Below are positions 8,769 to 17,129 of a DNA stretch of 57,703 bases, in pieces. The notes under the pieces are model-generated. The model ran no database searches, was not told the origin of the DNA, and saw only the letters and a program-made list of their open reading frames with translations. The DNA is taken from contig CAMCYA010000005.1 of NCBI GenBank assembly GCA_945883675.1, positions 1-57,703 of the forward strand, written 5' to 3'. How positions within the stretch are numbered: position 1 is the first letter of the stretch; each line of letters starts with the position of its first letter. Position numbers and translations under genes: made by a program. The DNA is from Bifidobacterium breve. Lineage in GTDB: Bacteria; Actinomycetota; Actinomycetes; Nanopelagicales; Nanopelagicaceae.

Positions 8769-10460
8769 CTACTTTAACTCAGGGTTTAAGGGATCAAGAC
8801 GTTTCATCTGCAGTTGAGCCTGCGCTATCTCTTCAGGGGTTGCAGATGGAATTGAGGCTATTAGTTTCCATGCGAAGTAGTTATCAGGATTATTTTTGAC
8901 TGTATTTCGAATAACCCGCAGTGCATTTTCTTCAAACTTACTGTCTGCAAGATTGCCAGCCATCAAGATTGATATCTCGGGGTTTAATGAGTCGCGCATA
9001 CCAAACTCTTCAACAGCTCCTATGGTAGTTTCGCCAGAAAGAGATCGCACTTCAATTGAATTACGAAGTGGCGACATTGCAATAAGTGCGCCAACTATTA
9101 GTCCAAACAAAGAAAAAAGCACCACATCCCAATCAGGTTTTACCTTCTCTAAGGATGGTTTGGCAGTAAGCCCTGGAACCTTGACTAAATCCTGATCTGC
9201 GGCTTTATCTTTAGTGCGCGTATTGATTTCATAACCAATAAGAAGACCTGTCAAAGTCCAACCCCAAATACCCAAGCCGAGTTGATTAATACTTATTAAT
9301 GACTGCAGTTGGTATGTAAACCAGGCAATAAACACTGCTACAAATTTCCAGTTATATCCGTTTTCACGTCGAAGTACCTTTATGACTGCTCGAACAGTTA
9401 GACCTAAAATAATCAGATAGGCACTCAGTAAAAGGAGCCCGCCATTTGATGAGATATCAATTAGTTGATTGTGAGCAGAGCTTGAAAAAACATCTGGGCC
9501 ACGACGAAGTGTTGCCTCTAAGGTGCGAGACCTGCGATACCAATCGCCATAACTATCTAAGCCGACACCAAAGATTGGATTCTCTAGAGTCATATTCTGC
9601 CCCGCACGCCAGTAGTCACCACGGAAAGTTACAGATTCTTGATACAGATATTTTGCAAAGAAGCCCTTATTCAAAGTACCGAAGAGAACTGCAAAAAAGC
9701 CAATCACGGAAAATACTAGGTATGAAGCTTTCAACTGAACTTTTATAGAACGAATAAAGCGTAAGTATGTAAGCAAAACTAGTGATGCAACCAGAACGAA
9801 GTAACCTTGTTCTGACTTTGTATAGTAAATCTGCACAATACTTATAACGATAAAAACAAAAAGAAGGATCCTATTGATAATTGAAATAGACTTTGAGATG
9901 AGAATAGCAATGGCTGCTGCAACTGCGATTGCAGTAAATGCCGATTGAAAGTTTTGATTTCCAAAGAACCCAAAAGCAAAATTAGAGGGGTTTACAACTC
10001 CTGTTGGGTCAGCACCGAGCACTTGAAGGAATCCATAAAACGTTGAAATTAAAGAGACACCAAAAAGCACATAGATGTAGTAGTTCAAATTGCTAGAGTT
10101 CGCAGCGATTACTGCTACAAAAAGTAGAATTGCAAGTGCGAAATAGGCTAGGTATCCAGTATTTCGCCCGTACGCCCCATAAAACTGCGCATTAAATGAA
10201 GGAGAAGTTATGAACAAAGTAAGAGTCAAGCAAGATAGAAAAAATAGAACCGCAAAAAAAGGTGCTTTGTAGGATGCAAACCATTTGTGTTTAAGGCCAA
10301 GAAGTAGTGCAACTATTGATGCCCCGCAAAATGCACCTAAAGACAATAGCCGCGGTGCATTAAATGGATCAAACGCAAAGCTAGGGGCTATGAACAAAGT
10401 TGTTGTGGTCAAAGATGCCAAAGATATAAAGGCTAGCGACTTTTGATATCTCTCCAACAT
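8769..10460 (-). CDS. O-antigen ligase / polymerase-like membrane protein
   Basis: 563-residue protein with roughly ten to twelve hydrophobic segments. The region SSSAHNQLIDISSNGGLL, preceded by the long loop with GVGLDSYGDWYRR, carries the conserved His-Asn of the Wzy_C/WaaL family, which joins glycan chains to an acceptor or polymerises repeat units. The C-terminal soluble part (about 465-563) looks TPR-like (LRVIRNTVKNNPDNYFAWK), an arrangement seen in bacterial glycan ligases that work on proteins or lipids. In a Gram-positive-type cell the acceptor is more likely wall glycan or surface protein than lipid A. Transcribed into the dehydrogenase gene. Confidence 0.78.
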   Translation of the reverse strand: MLERYQKSLAFISLASLTTTTLFIAPSFAFDPFNAPRLLSLGAFCGASIVALLLGLKHKWFASYKAPFFAVLFFLSCLTLTLFITSPSFNAQFYGAYGRNTGYLAYFALAILLFVAVIAANSSNLNYYIYVLFGVSLISTFYGFLQVLGADPTGVVNPSNFAFGFFGNQNFQSAFTAIAVAAAIAILISKSISIINRILLFVFIVISIVQIYYTKSEQGYFVLVASLVLLTYLRFIRSIKVQLKASYLVFSVIGFFAVLFGTLNKGFFAKYLYQESVTFRGDYWRAGQNMTLENPIFGVGLDSYGDWYRRSRTLEATLRRGPDVFSSSAHNQLIDISSNGGLLLLSAYLIILGLTVRAVIKVLRRENGYNWKFVAVFIAWFTYQLQSLISINQLGLGIWGWTLTGLLIGYEINTRTKDKAADQDLVKVPGLTAKPSLEKVKPDWDVVLFSLFGLIVGALIAMSPLRNSIEVRSLSGETTIGAVEEFGMRDSLNPEISILMAGNLADSKFEENALRVIRNTVKNNPDNYFAWKLIASIPSATPEEIAQAQLQMKRLDPLNPELK

Positions 10461-10551
10461 TTTCTAATCTTACTTCAGACGTATGAGAGCAATCCTGCCA
10501 GATGATGGGTGATTTTTGAATGTCAGGCTTGGCATAATGCTTTTAGAAGAG

Positions 10552-10595
10552 AAAAGCCGAAACCCGGCCCCCACCTAAGTGAGAGCCGGGCTCCG
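10552..10595 (-). terminator. Rho-independent terminator of the full surface-protein gene
   Basis: Read on the minus strand, the hairpin CCGGAGCCCGGC ... GCCGGGTTTCGG is followed by CTTTTC. It begins 47 bp after the stop codon and mirrors the terminator at 221-265. Confidence 0.85.
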
Positions 10596-10760
10596 GTTTG
10601 AAGTTAGTTAAGAACTAACCCAGCAAGGTTTCCCTTGATCGATTATGCCTTTACCTTCTTCTGGATCTTGATTACTAGCTTGTTAAGTGCATTGATCTTG
10701 GCAATTAAGCTGTTGATCAATGTAGTAAGTGCTGACATTGTTGCTGAGTCTGAAACAGTT
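10555..10760 (-). repeat. Right arm of the long inverted repeat
   Basis: Covers the 3' coding end, stop codon and terminator of the surface-protein gene. 10641-10726 is the perfect 86-bp inverted match to 90-175; the terminator part is nearly identical to 176-268. Upstream of 10726 the two genes diverge quickly at nucleotide level. Confidence 0.85.
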
Positions 10761-12349
10761 GCTGTTGCAGCAAGTGTTACAGCTGTTGCTGGAACTCCTG
10801 AGCCTGCGCCTGTCTTACCAGCGAAGACAATTGGACCTGATGTCAATGGAGCATAGAGCGTCCATGTCTTGACTCCACCAATTGTTGGTACAGCAGTTGC
10901 TGTAGTTGTATCTCCGTTTAGTGAAACGTTGGTGGTAATACCACCTGCTGCAAGTACATCAGTACCTGTTCCATCATCTGCGGTCTTAAATGTACCTGCA
11001 TCTTTAAGTGTAAGAGTTAGGGTCATCTTCTCACCTGGTAGGTAAGTTGCCTTATCTGTTGTCAAGACAGCAGTTGTAGCCCGTACTAGACCAACAGTGA
11101 AAGGAACTGCAACTGTTAGACCTGTTGCTGTGTGAGTAAGTGTTAATGACTTAACACCTGTCTTTGTAGCAGTTGGGTCAACTACTAGTACCGGTGCTGA
11201 AGCAGCTACTGCCACACCACTGTATGTTGCAGCTGATCCAGCTACAACTGCTGCGCCTGTGATAACTGCTGCTGTCAATTGTGCTGCTGTTGGTGCAGTG
11301 AATTCACCTGCTGTAAGTGTTACAGCGTTTCCAGCTGCATCCTTACCTGAGATGAATGCTGCATATGCATCTGTGTCAGTGTTAGCTGAGCCATCTGCTG
11401 TATCTGGGATTGAGCCACGTACAGCAGTGGCAGTAAGTGATGCAACTACGCCAACCCATGTGATTGTTCTAGTTGCTGTGTATGCACCTGCAGTGATTGT
11501 GAGTACTGAAACTCCAGCAACGCCATCTGGTGCAATACCAACAGTGAAAACTTCACCTGTTGTTGCAACAGTACTTGTAAGTGAACGTCCTGTTGCAATG
11601 GATGATGATAGTGGATCTGTGTCAGATGCTGAGAGTGCAAGTGTTCCAGGTCCCGTTAGAGATACTGCAACTTTAGTCGTTGTGGTAATTGCACCAGCAA
11701 CTTGACCAAGGCTAACAATTGCTGCAAACACAGGTGTTGCAGCAGCACCAGCAGGAGTTGCTGTTGATGAGAATGAAGTTGTCTCTGTTGTAGCAGCTGT
11801 GACTGTCGCTGCCTTGTTCAAGAATGTAGTTGATGTTGCTACATCGAGTCCACCAGAGATAACTGCAGCATTAACTGTGATTGTTACAGTCTCTGTCGCA
11901 GTAGTCTTGTAAATACCAGCAGAAAGTGTTTCAAATAGTGAAACTGTTACTGTTCCCACTGTTGGGGTATTGATAGTTACAACACCATCATTGTTGGCTG
12001 CGGTAGCACTAAAGGTTGCGCTTAGGCCACCTGTTGCAATTACGAGATCAGCATCAGTAGTAGTGCCCATTGTTGCACCAGCTCCTGAAACTGTTACGCG
12101 AGAGCTTGCTGGAGCATCAAGAAACTCAATCGAAACTGAGTTTGCCACTCCTGCAACACCGTTACAGGCATCGTTTCCTGCCTGGGCTGACGCTGCAATT
12201 GTGTCGCCTGCGGCTAGACCGTCAGCAACTTCACACCACACATTAGTATTCGTTGCTGCACTAGCTGGTGAAACAGATGTAAGAACACCCATTCCAAGAG
12301 CTGCTACTGCAACAAGCGCAATACGCTTGTAAATTGTCTTTGTAGACAT
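10643..12349 (-). CDS. Secreted surface-layer-like protein
   Basis: 568 residues from the ATG at 12349, which has an AAAGGA ribosome-binding site six to seven bases ahead and gives an ideal signal peptide (MSTKTIYKR, hydrophobic run, SPASA-ATN). The mature protein is rich in Ala, Thr, Val, Ser and Gly with few charged residues, has two early cysteines (VWCEV, NDACNG), and looks like a string of beta-sandwich modules, as in S-layer or adhesin proteins. It ends in a Lys-rich amphipathic helix shared with the gene at 1-173. The frame is open further upstream to an ATG at 12532 that overlaps the sigma-factor stop (ATGA), but that would bury the signal peptide. Function inferred, not proven. Confidence 0.75.
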   Translation of the reverse strand: MSTKTIYKRIALVAVAALGMGVLTSVSPASAATNTNVWCEVADGLAAGDTIAASAQAGNDACNGVAGVANSVSIEFLDAPASSRVTVSGAGATMGTTTDADLVIATGGLSATFSATAANNDGVVTINTPTVGTVTVSLFETLSAGIYKTTATETVTITVNAAVISGGLDVATSTTFLNKAATVTAATTETTSFSSTATPAGAAATPVFAAIVSLGQVAGAITTTTKVAVSLTGPGTLALSASDTDPLSSSIATGRSLTSTVATTGEVFTVGIAPDGVAGVSVLTITAGAYTATRTITWVGVVASLTATAVRGSIPDTADGSANTDTDAYAAFISGKDAAGNAVTLTAGEFTAPTAAQLTAAVITGAAVVAGSAATYSGVAVAASAPVLVVDPTATKTGVKSLTLTHTATGLTVAVPFTVGLVRATTAVLTTDKATYLPGEKMTLTLTLKDAGTFKTADDGTGTDVLAAGGITTNVSLNGDTTTATAVPTIGGVKTWTLYAPLTSGPIVFAGKTGAGSGVPATAVTLAATATVSDSATMSALTTLINSLIAKINALNKLVIKIQKKVKA

Positions 12350-12408
12350 TATTTTCCTTTCGATAGTCGATCCAGAGACGATCCCTGGGTCGGCTTGTGC
12401 AACAAGGG

Positions 12409-12431
12409 CACTCACATATGTCATGAGAGTG
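12409..12431 (-). promoter_or_regulatory. Imperfect palindrome in the leader of the surface-protein gene
   Basis: On the minus strand, CACTCTCAT and ATGTGAGTG (one mismatch) are separated by five bases, 60 bp upstream of the start codon. A second short pairing (CCAG/CTGG) lies nearer the start. It could be an operator or a 5' leader hairpin; nothing in the sequence decides between them. Confidence 0.4.
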
Positions 12432-12528
12432 TCTTTTTGCACGACGTAATGAATCGCACGTGCTGATTCACTACTTTCTCTACCAAATTCCGGATCTGGC
12501 AGAGAATTCTCTTTGTTTAGGCCGCGCT

Positions 12529-13905
12529 TCATGCTCGGGCCTGGTCTGTAGTAGGGCTATAAATGAATTGAGAGGCTGCTGAGATCACTTGGGATCCATC
12601 GGCAGTTACTTTGAGCTTCACATTGATCTGTGAAGGAAGGGGAAGTGGTGAATTGGATGGCTCAATTATAACCCAGGCACTTATCAGTCTGGTTCCATCC
12701 TCTAAGCGTGTCTCCTGGCTTGAATACTCCAAGATCTCAGGGGAAACGTTATTTGCGCCTTGAGCAAAGAGAGGGGCAATAGAAAGCACTGATTGACCAT
12801 CCACGATCTCGATGGTCTGGACCAAGTAGGTGTCGATTCCATTAGATGAAGAGGAAAGAACAAAGTCGCCGGCACCTAAGGTCGTGATCTTTACAGAATC
12901 ACGGTTGGCCTGTGTGTAAGCACCATTGTTTGTTGAGACTCCGATTGGAGCGCCATTTGAATCTAGGCCGATCCAACCAATATTTGTTGCAACTGATCGC
13001 AAATTCATGACTCCCTGTTGCACAACTGCCATGCCTCTAAAGAAAGTGTCGATATCTGTTGAAACACTAGTGACCGTTGAAATATCAGAATCAGTTGAAG
13101 GAACTTCTGCTGCGTTTTTATCGCTAGGTGTTTCTTGTGAATTATTTGGAGCACCTGGAATAACAGATGCAATCTTAGAAGTTCCGCTTGTAATTGCTTC
13201 GTTGCCTGTCATGGAGTTAAAGCCAAGGAATGCAGTAACAACTAATAATAAGGAAAGTGCTGCTGTGGTTGACTTTTTAGCAAGCTCTGCAGCCTTCTTG
13301 TAAGAAGTAGAGAGCATGTCCATTGCTGTTAGGCCACGCTCTTGATCTAGAACAACCTCGGTCAAGATGCGACGAAGTGAAAGGCGAGCGCGAGAAACAG
13401 TGTGGCGAACAGTTGCTGGCTTGATGCCAAGTTCTGCTGCGATCTCTTCTGTGCTGCGGCCTTCGATTTCCCACATAACAAGTGCTGCGCGCTCTGCAGG
13501 TGAAAGTAGTGAGATTGCTTGGCGAATAATCGCTGCATCCTCTGCTGCTGTCATTGCTGCTGAGTGGTCTCCATCTACTGCCCATGTTGCTTCGATCTCT
13601 GCTGATGCATCATCTAATACGACAAGGTTGGGACGGCGTCCTTCGCTGCGGAATAGATCGATGCATAGGTTTTCGATTGTGCGGTGTAGATAAGAGATTG
13701 CGTGATCTGTTGACTCAAGTTCTGGCGCTGCAAGGATGAACTTGATTAATGCATCCTGAGTAATTTCCTCAGCCTTGTTTGAATCCTTTAGAACGCGGTT
13801 TGCGTGTGTAAGTAGCTCTGTGCGGTGTGCTGTGTAGAAAGCACCAAGCTCTGCCACGGTCCAAACACGAGGACCTGCAGAGTTTGCAGAGTTCTTAATT
13901 GACAC
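12529..13905 (-). CDS. ECF-type sigma factor with C-terminal transmembrane and outer domain
   Basis: 458 residues. Residues about 20-90 form sigma region 2 (AEEITQDALIKFI, SYLHRTIENLCIDLFR) and 130-185 region 4 with the helix-turn-helix STEEIAAELGIKPATVRHTV. Instead of ending there, the protein continues through a basic stretch and one hydrophobic helix (about 213-230), then some 225 residues rich in Ser/Thr that would sit outside the membrane. It would thus be a one-protein membrane-tethered regulator, a layout known for some actinobacterial ECF groups. Starts at GTG with AAGGAA upstream. It sits immediately upstream of the surface-protein gene, its likely target (inference). No separate anti-sigma gene is nearby. 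Confidence 0.82.
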   Translation of the reverse strand: MSIKNSANSAGPRVWTVAELGAFYTAHRTELLTHANRVLKDSNKAEEITQDALIKFILAAPELESTDHAISYLHRTIENLCIDLFRSEGRRPNLVVLDDASAEIEATWAVDGDHSAAMTAAEDAAIIRQAISLLSPAERAALVMWEIEGRSTEEIAAELGIKPATVRHTVSRARLSLRRILTEVVLDQERGLTAMDMLSTSYKKAAELAKKSTTAALSLLLVVTAFLGFNSMTGNEAITSGTSKIASVIPGAPNNSQETPSDKNAAEVPSTDSDISTVTSVSTDIDTFFRGMAVVQQGVMNLRSVATNIGWIGLDSNGAPIGVSTNNGAYTQANRDSVKITTLGAGDFVLSSSSNGIDTYLVQTIEIVDGQSVLSIAPLFAQGANNVSPEILEYSSQETRLEDGTRLISAWVIIEPSNSPLPLPSQINVKLKVTADGSQVISAASQFIYSPTTDQARA

Positions 13906-14136
13906 TTAAGGATTCCTTTTTTACCGGTTTTGTATTGCAGAGCCATCCGTCGATGTCTCTATAACCTTCTACGAATCTGTTGCCCGAATGTAGCGTCGAA
14001 GGGACAAAACGGACATTTTGCCAGGTAGGCGGGGTTGGCAATCCATTTGGGGTTGCCGGATTGAAGCTGGATATAGGTGCGTGGGTTCTGGCTGGTCTAG
14101 CGGGGCCAGTTGCAGGTTTGGGAAAAGAGGCTCTAG

Positions 14137-14511
14137 TTACTTTTCACGGGCGCAAGCGAGTTTTCGAACATCAATAGTTGTGTCCAGCAACAACTGCCAT
14201 GTTCCAAGAGTCGCCGCATCTAGACCCGCTGCTTTTTGTTCTGCAATTGACTTTCTTTCAGCAGCTTCATTCCTAATGGCATCGAGGCACTCTTTCATGG
14301 TCCAAGTTAATCTAGTCTTCAAATAATAAGGGTTCTTCACGCAACTGTACTGATAGGTGCTGCCTTTAAACTTAAAGCTGGTTTTAGCGTTGAGCTTTTT
14401 ACAGCTTTGACCACCCTTTACCACTGCCGCGCTGGCAGGTGCAGCCGAGACTGCAGATAGTGTTGAGATAGCAAAAAGGGCAACTGCCGCTGTTGTTAGT
14501 ACTTTACGCAT
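14137..14511 (-). CDS. Small secreted protein of unknown function
   Basis: 124 residues with a signal peptide (MRKVLTTAAVALFAISTLSA, then APASA-AVV as cleavage site) and a perfect GGAGG ribosome-binding site five bases before the ATG. The mature part has four cysteines (QSCKK, YSCVK, KECLD, KLACA), suggesting two disulphides, and a short KxxxTYQYSC motif region. No enzyme signature is visible. Encoded as a single gene between the sigma factor and tRNA-Lys. Confidence 0.7.
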   Translation of the reverse strand: MRKVLTTAAVALFAISTLSAVSAAPASAAVVKGGQSCKKLNAKTSFKFKGSTYQYSCVKNPYYLKTRLTWTMKECLDAIRNEAAERKSIAEQKAAGLDAATLGTWQLLLDTTIDVRKLACAREK

Positions 14512-14580
14512 AAGAACCTCCGTAGTAATGGCGCAACCTTACAAGAACTGTGGGGCTGTGGCCAAGCATCTGCAGGCTAA

Positions 14581-14602
14581 TTCACTGCGAATATGCGGTG
14601 AA
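14581..14602. repeat. Palindrome upstream of the small secreted protein
   Basis: TTCACTGC and GCGGTGAA (one mismatch) flank six bases, about 70 bp upstream of the start at 14511. It may be an operator or an end-of-tRNA-transcript hairpin; there is no T-run. Confidence 0.35.
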
Positions 14603-14640
14603 TACATTGGGGTATCGCTAATAAAGGCTGACTTGGTAAG

Positions 14641-14713
14641 TGGGCCCAGACAGGCTCGAACTGTCGACCCACGGATTAAAAGTCCGTTGCTCTACCGGCT
14701 GAGCTATAGGCCC
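14641..14713 (-). tRNA. tRNA-Lys (anticodon TTT)
   Basis: Cloverleaf folds on the minus strand: acceptor GGGCCTA/TGGGCCC (one G-T pair), D arm with AGCTCAGCCGGTAGAGCA, anticodon loop CTTTTAA between ACGGA/TCCGT, T arm GACAG-TTCGAGC-CTGTC, discriminator A. No CCA is encoded. Confidence 0.95.
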
Positions 14714-14834
14714 CACTGCTGCAATTGCCTGTAAATACCTTCTATTTTAGGTAACTACAGCCAACTGCAAGGCGTAATCGTATCGGAAAAATCTAAATCC
14801 CCGAACGCAGCAGTCTCGACCAGGGGCCCAAAAC

Positions 14835-15812
14835 CTAGCGCCCGTTGGCTGCTCGCATGAGGCGATCTCGTATTGCAACTGCGATCCCAGAACCTGTTGG
14901 CTGCTCTATAACAACGTAGGAAAGGCCTAACTCATCGGCCTTTCGAAGTGATGCATAAAGAGTTTGCGCAAACTCAACATCGTTGTTTGGTGATGCCAAA
15001 CGAACAACATCTTTTGGGGTTGGTGTTGTTGCTAACGCAATAAAGCCTTGGCCTGTTGTGGGTTGCAGATCCAATAAAACTAGTGCAGCTGGTGCATAGT
15101 GGGCCTCGAGTGAACCGCTGACTCGAATTTTTTCGGTATTTGAGTCTACTGAATCTGCAACATCTAAACCTGTTGATGTTGAAATCATCTCTGCAGTAAT
15201 TGCACCCGGGCGCAGAATCTTTGGCATATCTCCTGTGCAATCAATGATCGTTGATTCCACTCCAACAGTGCACGGGCCACCATCTAAAATTTGGTCCTGT
15301 TCTTGTAAGTAATTTCCGAGTTCATCTTTAACTGCTTGGGCTGTTGTTGGTGAAACATGCCCAAATCGATTGGCACTGGGTGCCGCAACGCCTTTGCCAC
15401 CAATTGCGTAGAAGGCATTGAGTAGAGCTAATGCAACAACATGGTCTGGAACTCGAATACCTACAGATTTTTGACCGCCAGTAATAAAATCTTGGGCAAG
15501 TGATGATCGATTTAAAATAAGCGTCATTGGCCCTGGCCAGAAGTCTCTTGCTAAATCAATGGCATATGTTGGAATATCTTCGGCCCAATCACCCATTGCC
15601 TGCATTGTATGCACGTGAACAATTAAAGGATGATCTGCAGGGCGCCCTTTTGCTGCATAAATCTGTGCAACAGCGGTCTTATTTGTTGCATCGGCGCCAA
15701 GTCCATAAACAGTCTCTGTTGGAAAAGCAACGAGGTGGCCATCCTTTAATTTTTGCGCTGCCAAAACCATCGCATCTGCGGTGCACCGTGAGACAAACTG
15801 TGACTGGCTCAT
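14835..15812 (-). CDS. tsaC: Threonylcarbamoyl-AMP synthase, long Sua5 form
   Basis: Makes L-threonylcarbamoyladenylate from Thr, bicarbonate and ATP, the first step of t6A37 modification of ANN-decoding tRNAs. The N-terminal YrdC domain is clear (FPTETVYGLGADA, IYAAKGRPADHPLIVH, VGVESTIIDC) and a C-terminal Sua5 domain follows from about 225 (SGSLEAHYAPAA), so this is the two-domain Sua5/YwlC type rather than short TsaC. 325 residues fits. Other t6A genes are not in the window. Confidence 0.92.
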   Translation of the reverse strand: MSQSQFVSRCTADAMVLAAQKLKDGHLVAFPTETVYGLGADATNKTAVAQIYAAKGRPADHPLIVHVHTMQAMGDWAEDIPTYAIDLARDFWPGPMTLILNRSSLAQDFITGGQKSVGIRVPDHVVALALLNAFYAIGGKGVAAPSANRFGHVSPTTAQAVKDELGNYLQEQDQILDGGPCTVGVESTIIDCTGDMPKILRPGAITAEMISTSTGLDVADSVDSNTEKIRVSGSLEAHYAPAALVLLDLQPTTGQGFIALATTPTPKDVVRLASPNNDVEFAQTLYASLRKADELGLSYVVIEQPTGSGIAVAIRDRLMRAANGR

Positions 15813-15881
15813 GGGATTAAGTCTGCCACTAATCTCAGAAATAATTAAGACCTTACACAGTCAATAGTAGATACTTGTACT

Positions 15882-16598
15882 ATGAAAACAACAACATTTC
15901 GCAAAGCCGCATCCATCGCAACTGCAATCACTTTATTAACCGGGATTAGTTTGTTTAATCCTGCAGCAGCTGCCGCACCGACTCGCTACATCACCACAAC
16001 AGGTAATGGAACGGTCAGCGTTATCCCTGATGCGGTTAAAGTCAGCGCAACCGTTTCGGTATTAGGTGCGACAAGTAAGGCGGCTTTAGCAACTGCCAAT
16101 ACAACATCTGTTGCTGTGCGCAAGGCACTAACTGCAAACAAGATTGCAGCCCGTGATGTTGCAACACAGTCGATCTCTGTTTACCCAGAGTATTCATATC
16201 CAGATAATTCAACACCAGTTATTTCTGGCTATAGAGCTAGCCAATCATTTTCAATCACTGTTCGAGCTGCAGCAACTGCTGGCGCTGTTGTTGATGCAAT
16301 AGTTGATGCAGGTGGTGCCAATGTCATGATCAATGGTGCATCACCATTTGTTTTAGATAATGAAAAGGCAACAGATTTAGCCAGAGCTGCTGCAGTTAAG
16401 AGTGCGAAAGCAAAGGCAACTTCATATGCAAAACTGCTCGGCGTGAAACTTGGAAGAGTTGTTTTCCTCAATGAGCAGTCATCTCCAAATCCATTCCCTG
16501 TTTTTGGAGTCACTGCAAAGGCTGAAGATTCAGCAACACAAATTGACTTAGGCCAACAAGAAGTAACAGTTCTAGTCACTGTTCGCTGGGCTATATAA
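15882..16598 (+). CDS. SIMPL (DUF541) domain secreted protein
   Basis: 238 residues with signal peptide (hydrophobic to about 30, PAAAAA-PTR) followed by a SIMPL/DUF541 domain: ITTTGNGTVSVIPD at the start, ATQSISVYPEYSYPDN in the middle and AAVKSAKAKATSYAKLLGVKLG toward the end. The family is periplasmic or extracytoplasmic, linked to oxidative-stress defence in some bacteria, but its biochemical role is unsettled. Divergent from the Sua5 gene with a 69-bp shared promoter region. Evidence for the family is good; no function beyond that is visible. Confidence 0.85.
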   Translation: MKTTTFRKAASIATAITLLTGISLFNPAAAAAPTRYITTTGNGTVSVIPDAVKVSATVSVLGATSKAALATANTTSVAVRKALTANKIAARDVATQSISVYPEYSYPDNSTPVISGYRASQSFSITVRAAATAGAVVDAIVDAGGANVMINGASPFVLDNEKATDLARAAAVKSAKAKATSYAKLLGVKLGRVVFLNEQSSPNPFPVFGVTAKAEDSATQIDLGQQEVTVLVTVRWAI

Positions 16599-16648
16599 GC
16601 GGGTTTGGTCACCTGCTTATTGGCAGGTAAGATTGGCGAGCCTCGTAC

Positions 16649-16721
16649 GTCCCCATCGTCTAGGGGCCTAGGACATCGCCCTTTCACGGCGGTAACACGG
16701 GTTCGAATCCCGTTGGGGGCA
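16649..16721 (+). tRNA. tRNA-Glu (anticodon TTC)
   Basis: Acceptor GTCCCCA/TGGGGGC, anticodon loop CTTTCAC between TCGCC/GGCGG, T arm ACGGG-TTCGAAT-CCCGT, discriminator A. First of a three-tRNA cluster. Confidence 0.95.
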
Positions 16722-16828
16722 CGAAGTACCGCAGTAAAAGATTTACAGTTGTAAATGAAAAGTAATTTGCAGTAGTTCAGGCTTTAAGGTGACATAAGAG
16801 CCACTTATGTTTTTATATTAATTCTTAA

Positions 16829-16902
16829 GGCCCGGTAGCGCAGTTGGTTAGCGCGCCGCCCTGTCACGGCGGAGGTCGCGGGTTCAAGTCCCGTCCGGGT
16901 CG
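16829..16902 (+). tRNA. tRNA-Asp (anticodon GTC)
   Basis: Acceptor GGCCCGG/CCGGGTC, anticodon loop CTGTCAC between CCGCC/GGCGG, T arm with GGTTCAAGTCC, discriminator G. Confidence 0.95.
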
Positions 16903-16979
16903 CAAAGGTTTTGGTGTTGTATGCAAATTTATTTGTGTATTGCGCGTACTTATGGGCAACCATTAGCAAAATCTTTGTT

Positions 16980-17053
16980 GGCTTGGTAGCTCAGTTGGTA
17001 CGAGCGAACGACTGAAAATCGTTAGGTCGCCGGTTCGATCCCGGCCCAAGCCA
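16980..17053 (+). tRNA. tRNA-Phe (anticodon GAA)
   Basis: Acceptor GGCTTGG/CCAAGCC, anticodon loop CTGAAAA between AACGA/TCGTT, T arm GCCGG-TTCGATC-CCGGC, discriminator A. Last gene before the second glycan island, which starts 77 bp downstream. Confidence 0.95.
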
Positions 17054-17129
17054 CAGGAAAATTACGAATCACCCATTTCTGACAAGTAAAATCAATTTAG
17101 ATCATAGGTGTATTGATTAAGATAACAAT

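Noticed and set aside
11259-12332. Long plus-strand ORFs opposite the surface-protein gene
   Set aside because: They arise from the repetitive Ala/Thr/Val codons of the real gene and have no start signals.
13980-14326. Two overlapping plus-strand ORFs between the sigma factor and the small secreted protein
   Set aside because: They run antisense into the secreted protein gene and have no ribosome-binding site or recognisable sequence.
16611-16628. ACCTGC/GCAGGT hairpin after the SIMPL gene
   Set aside because: No T-run and only six base pairs; not enough for a terminator.
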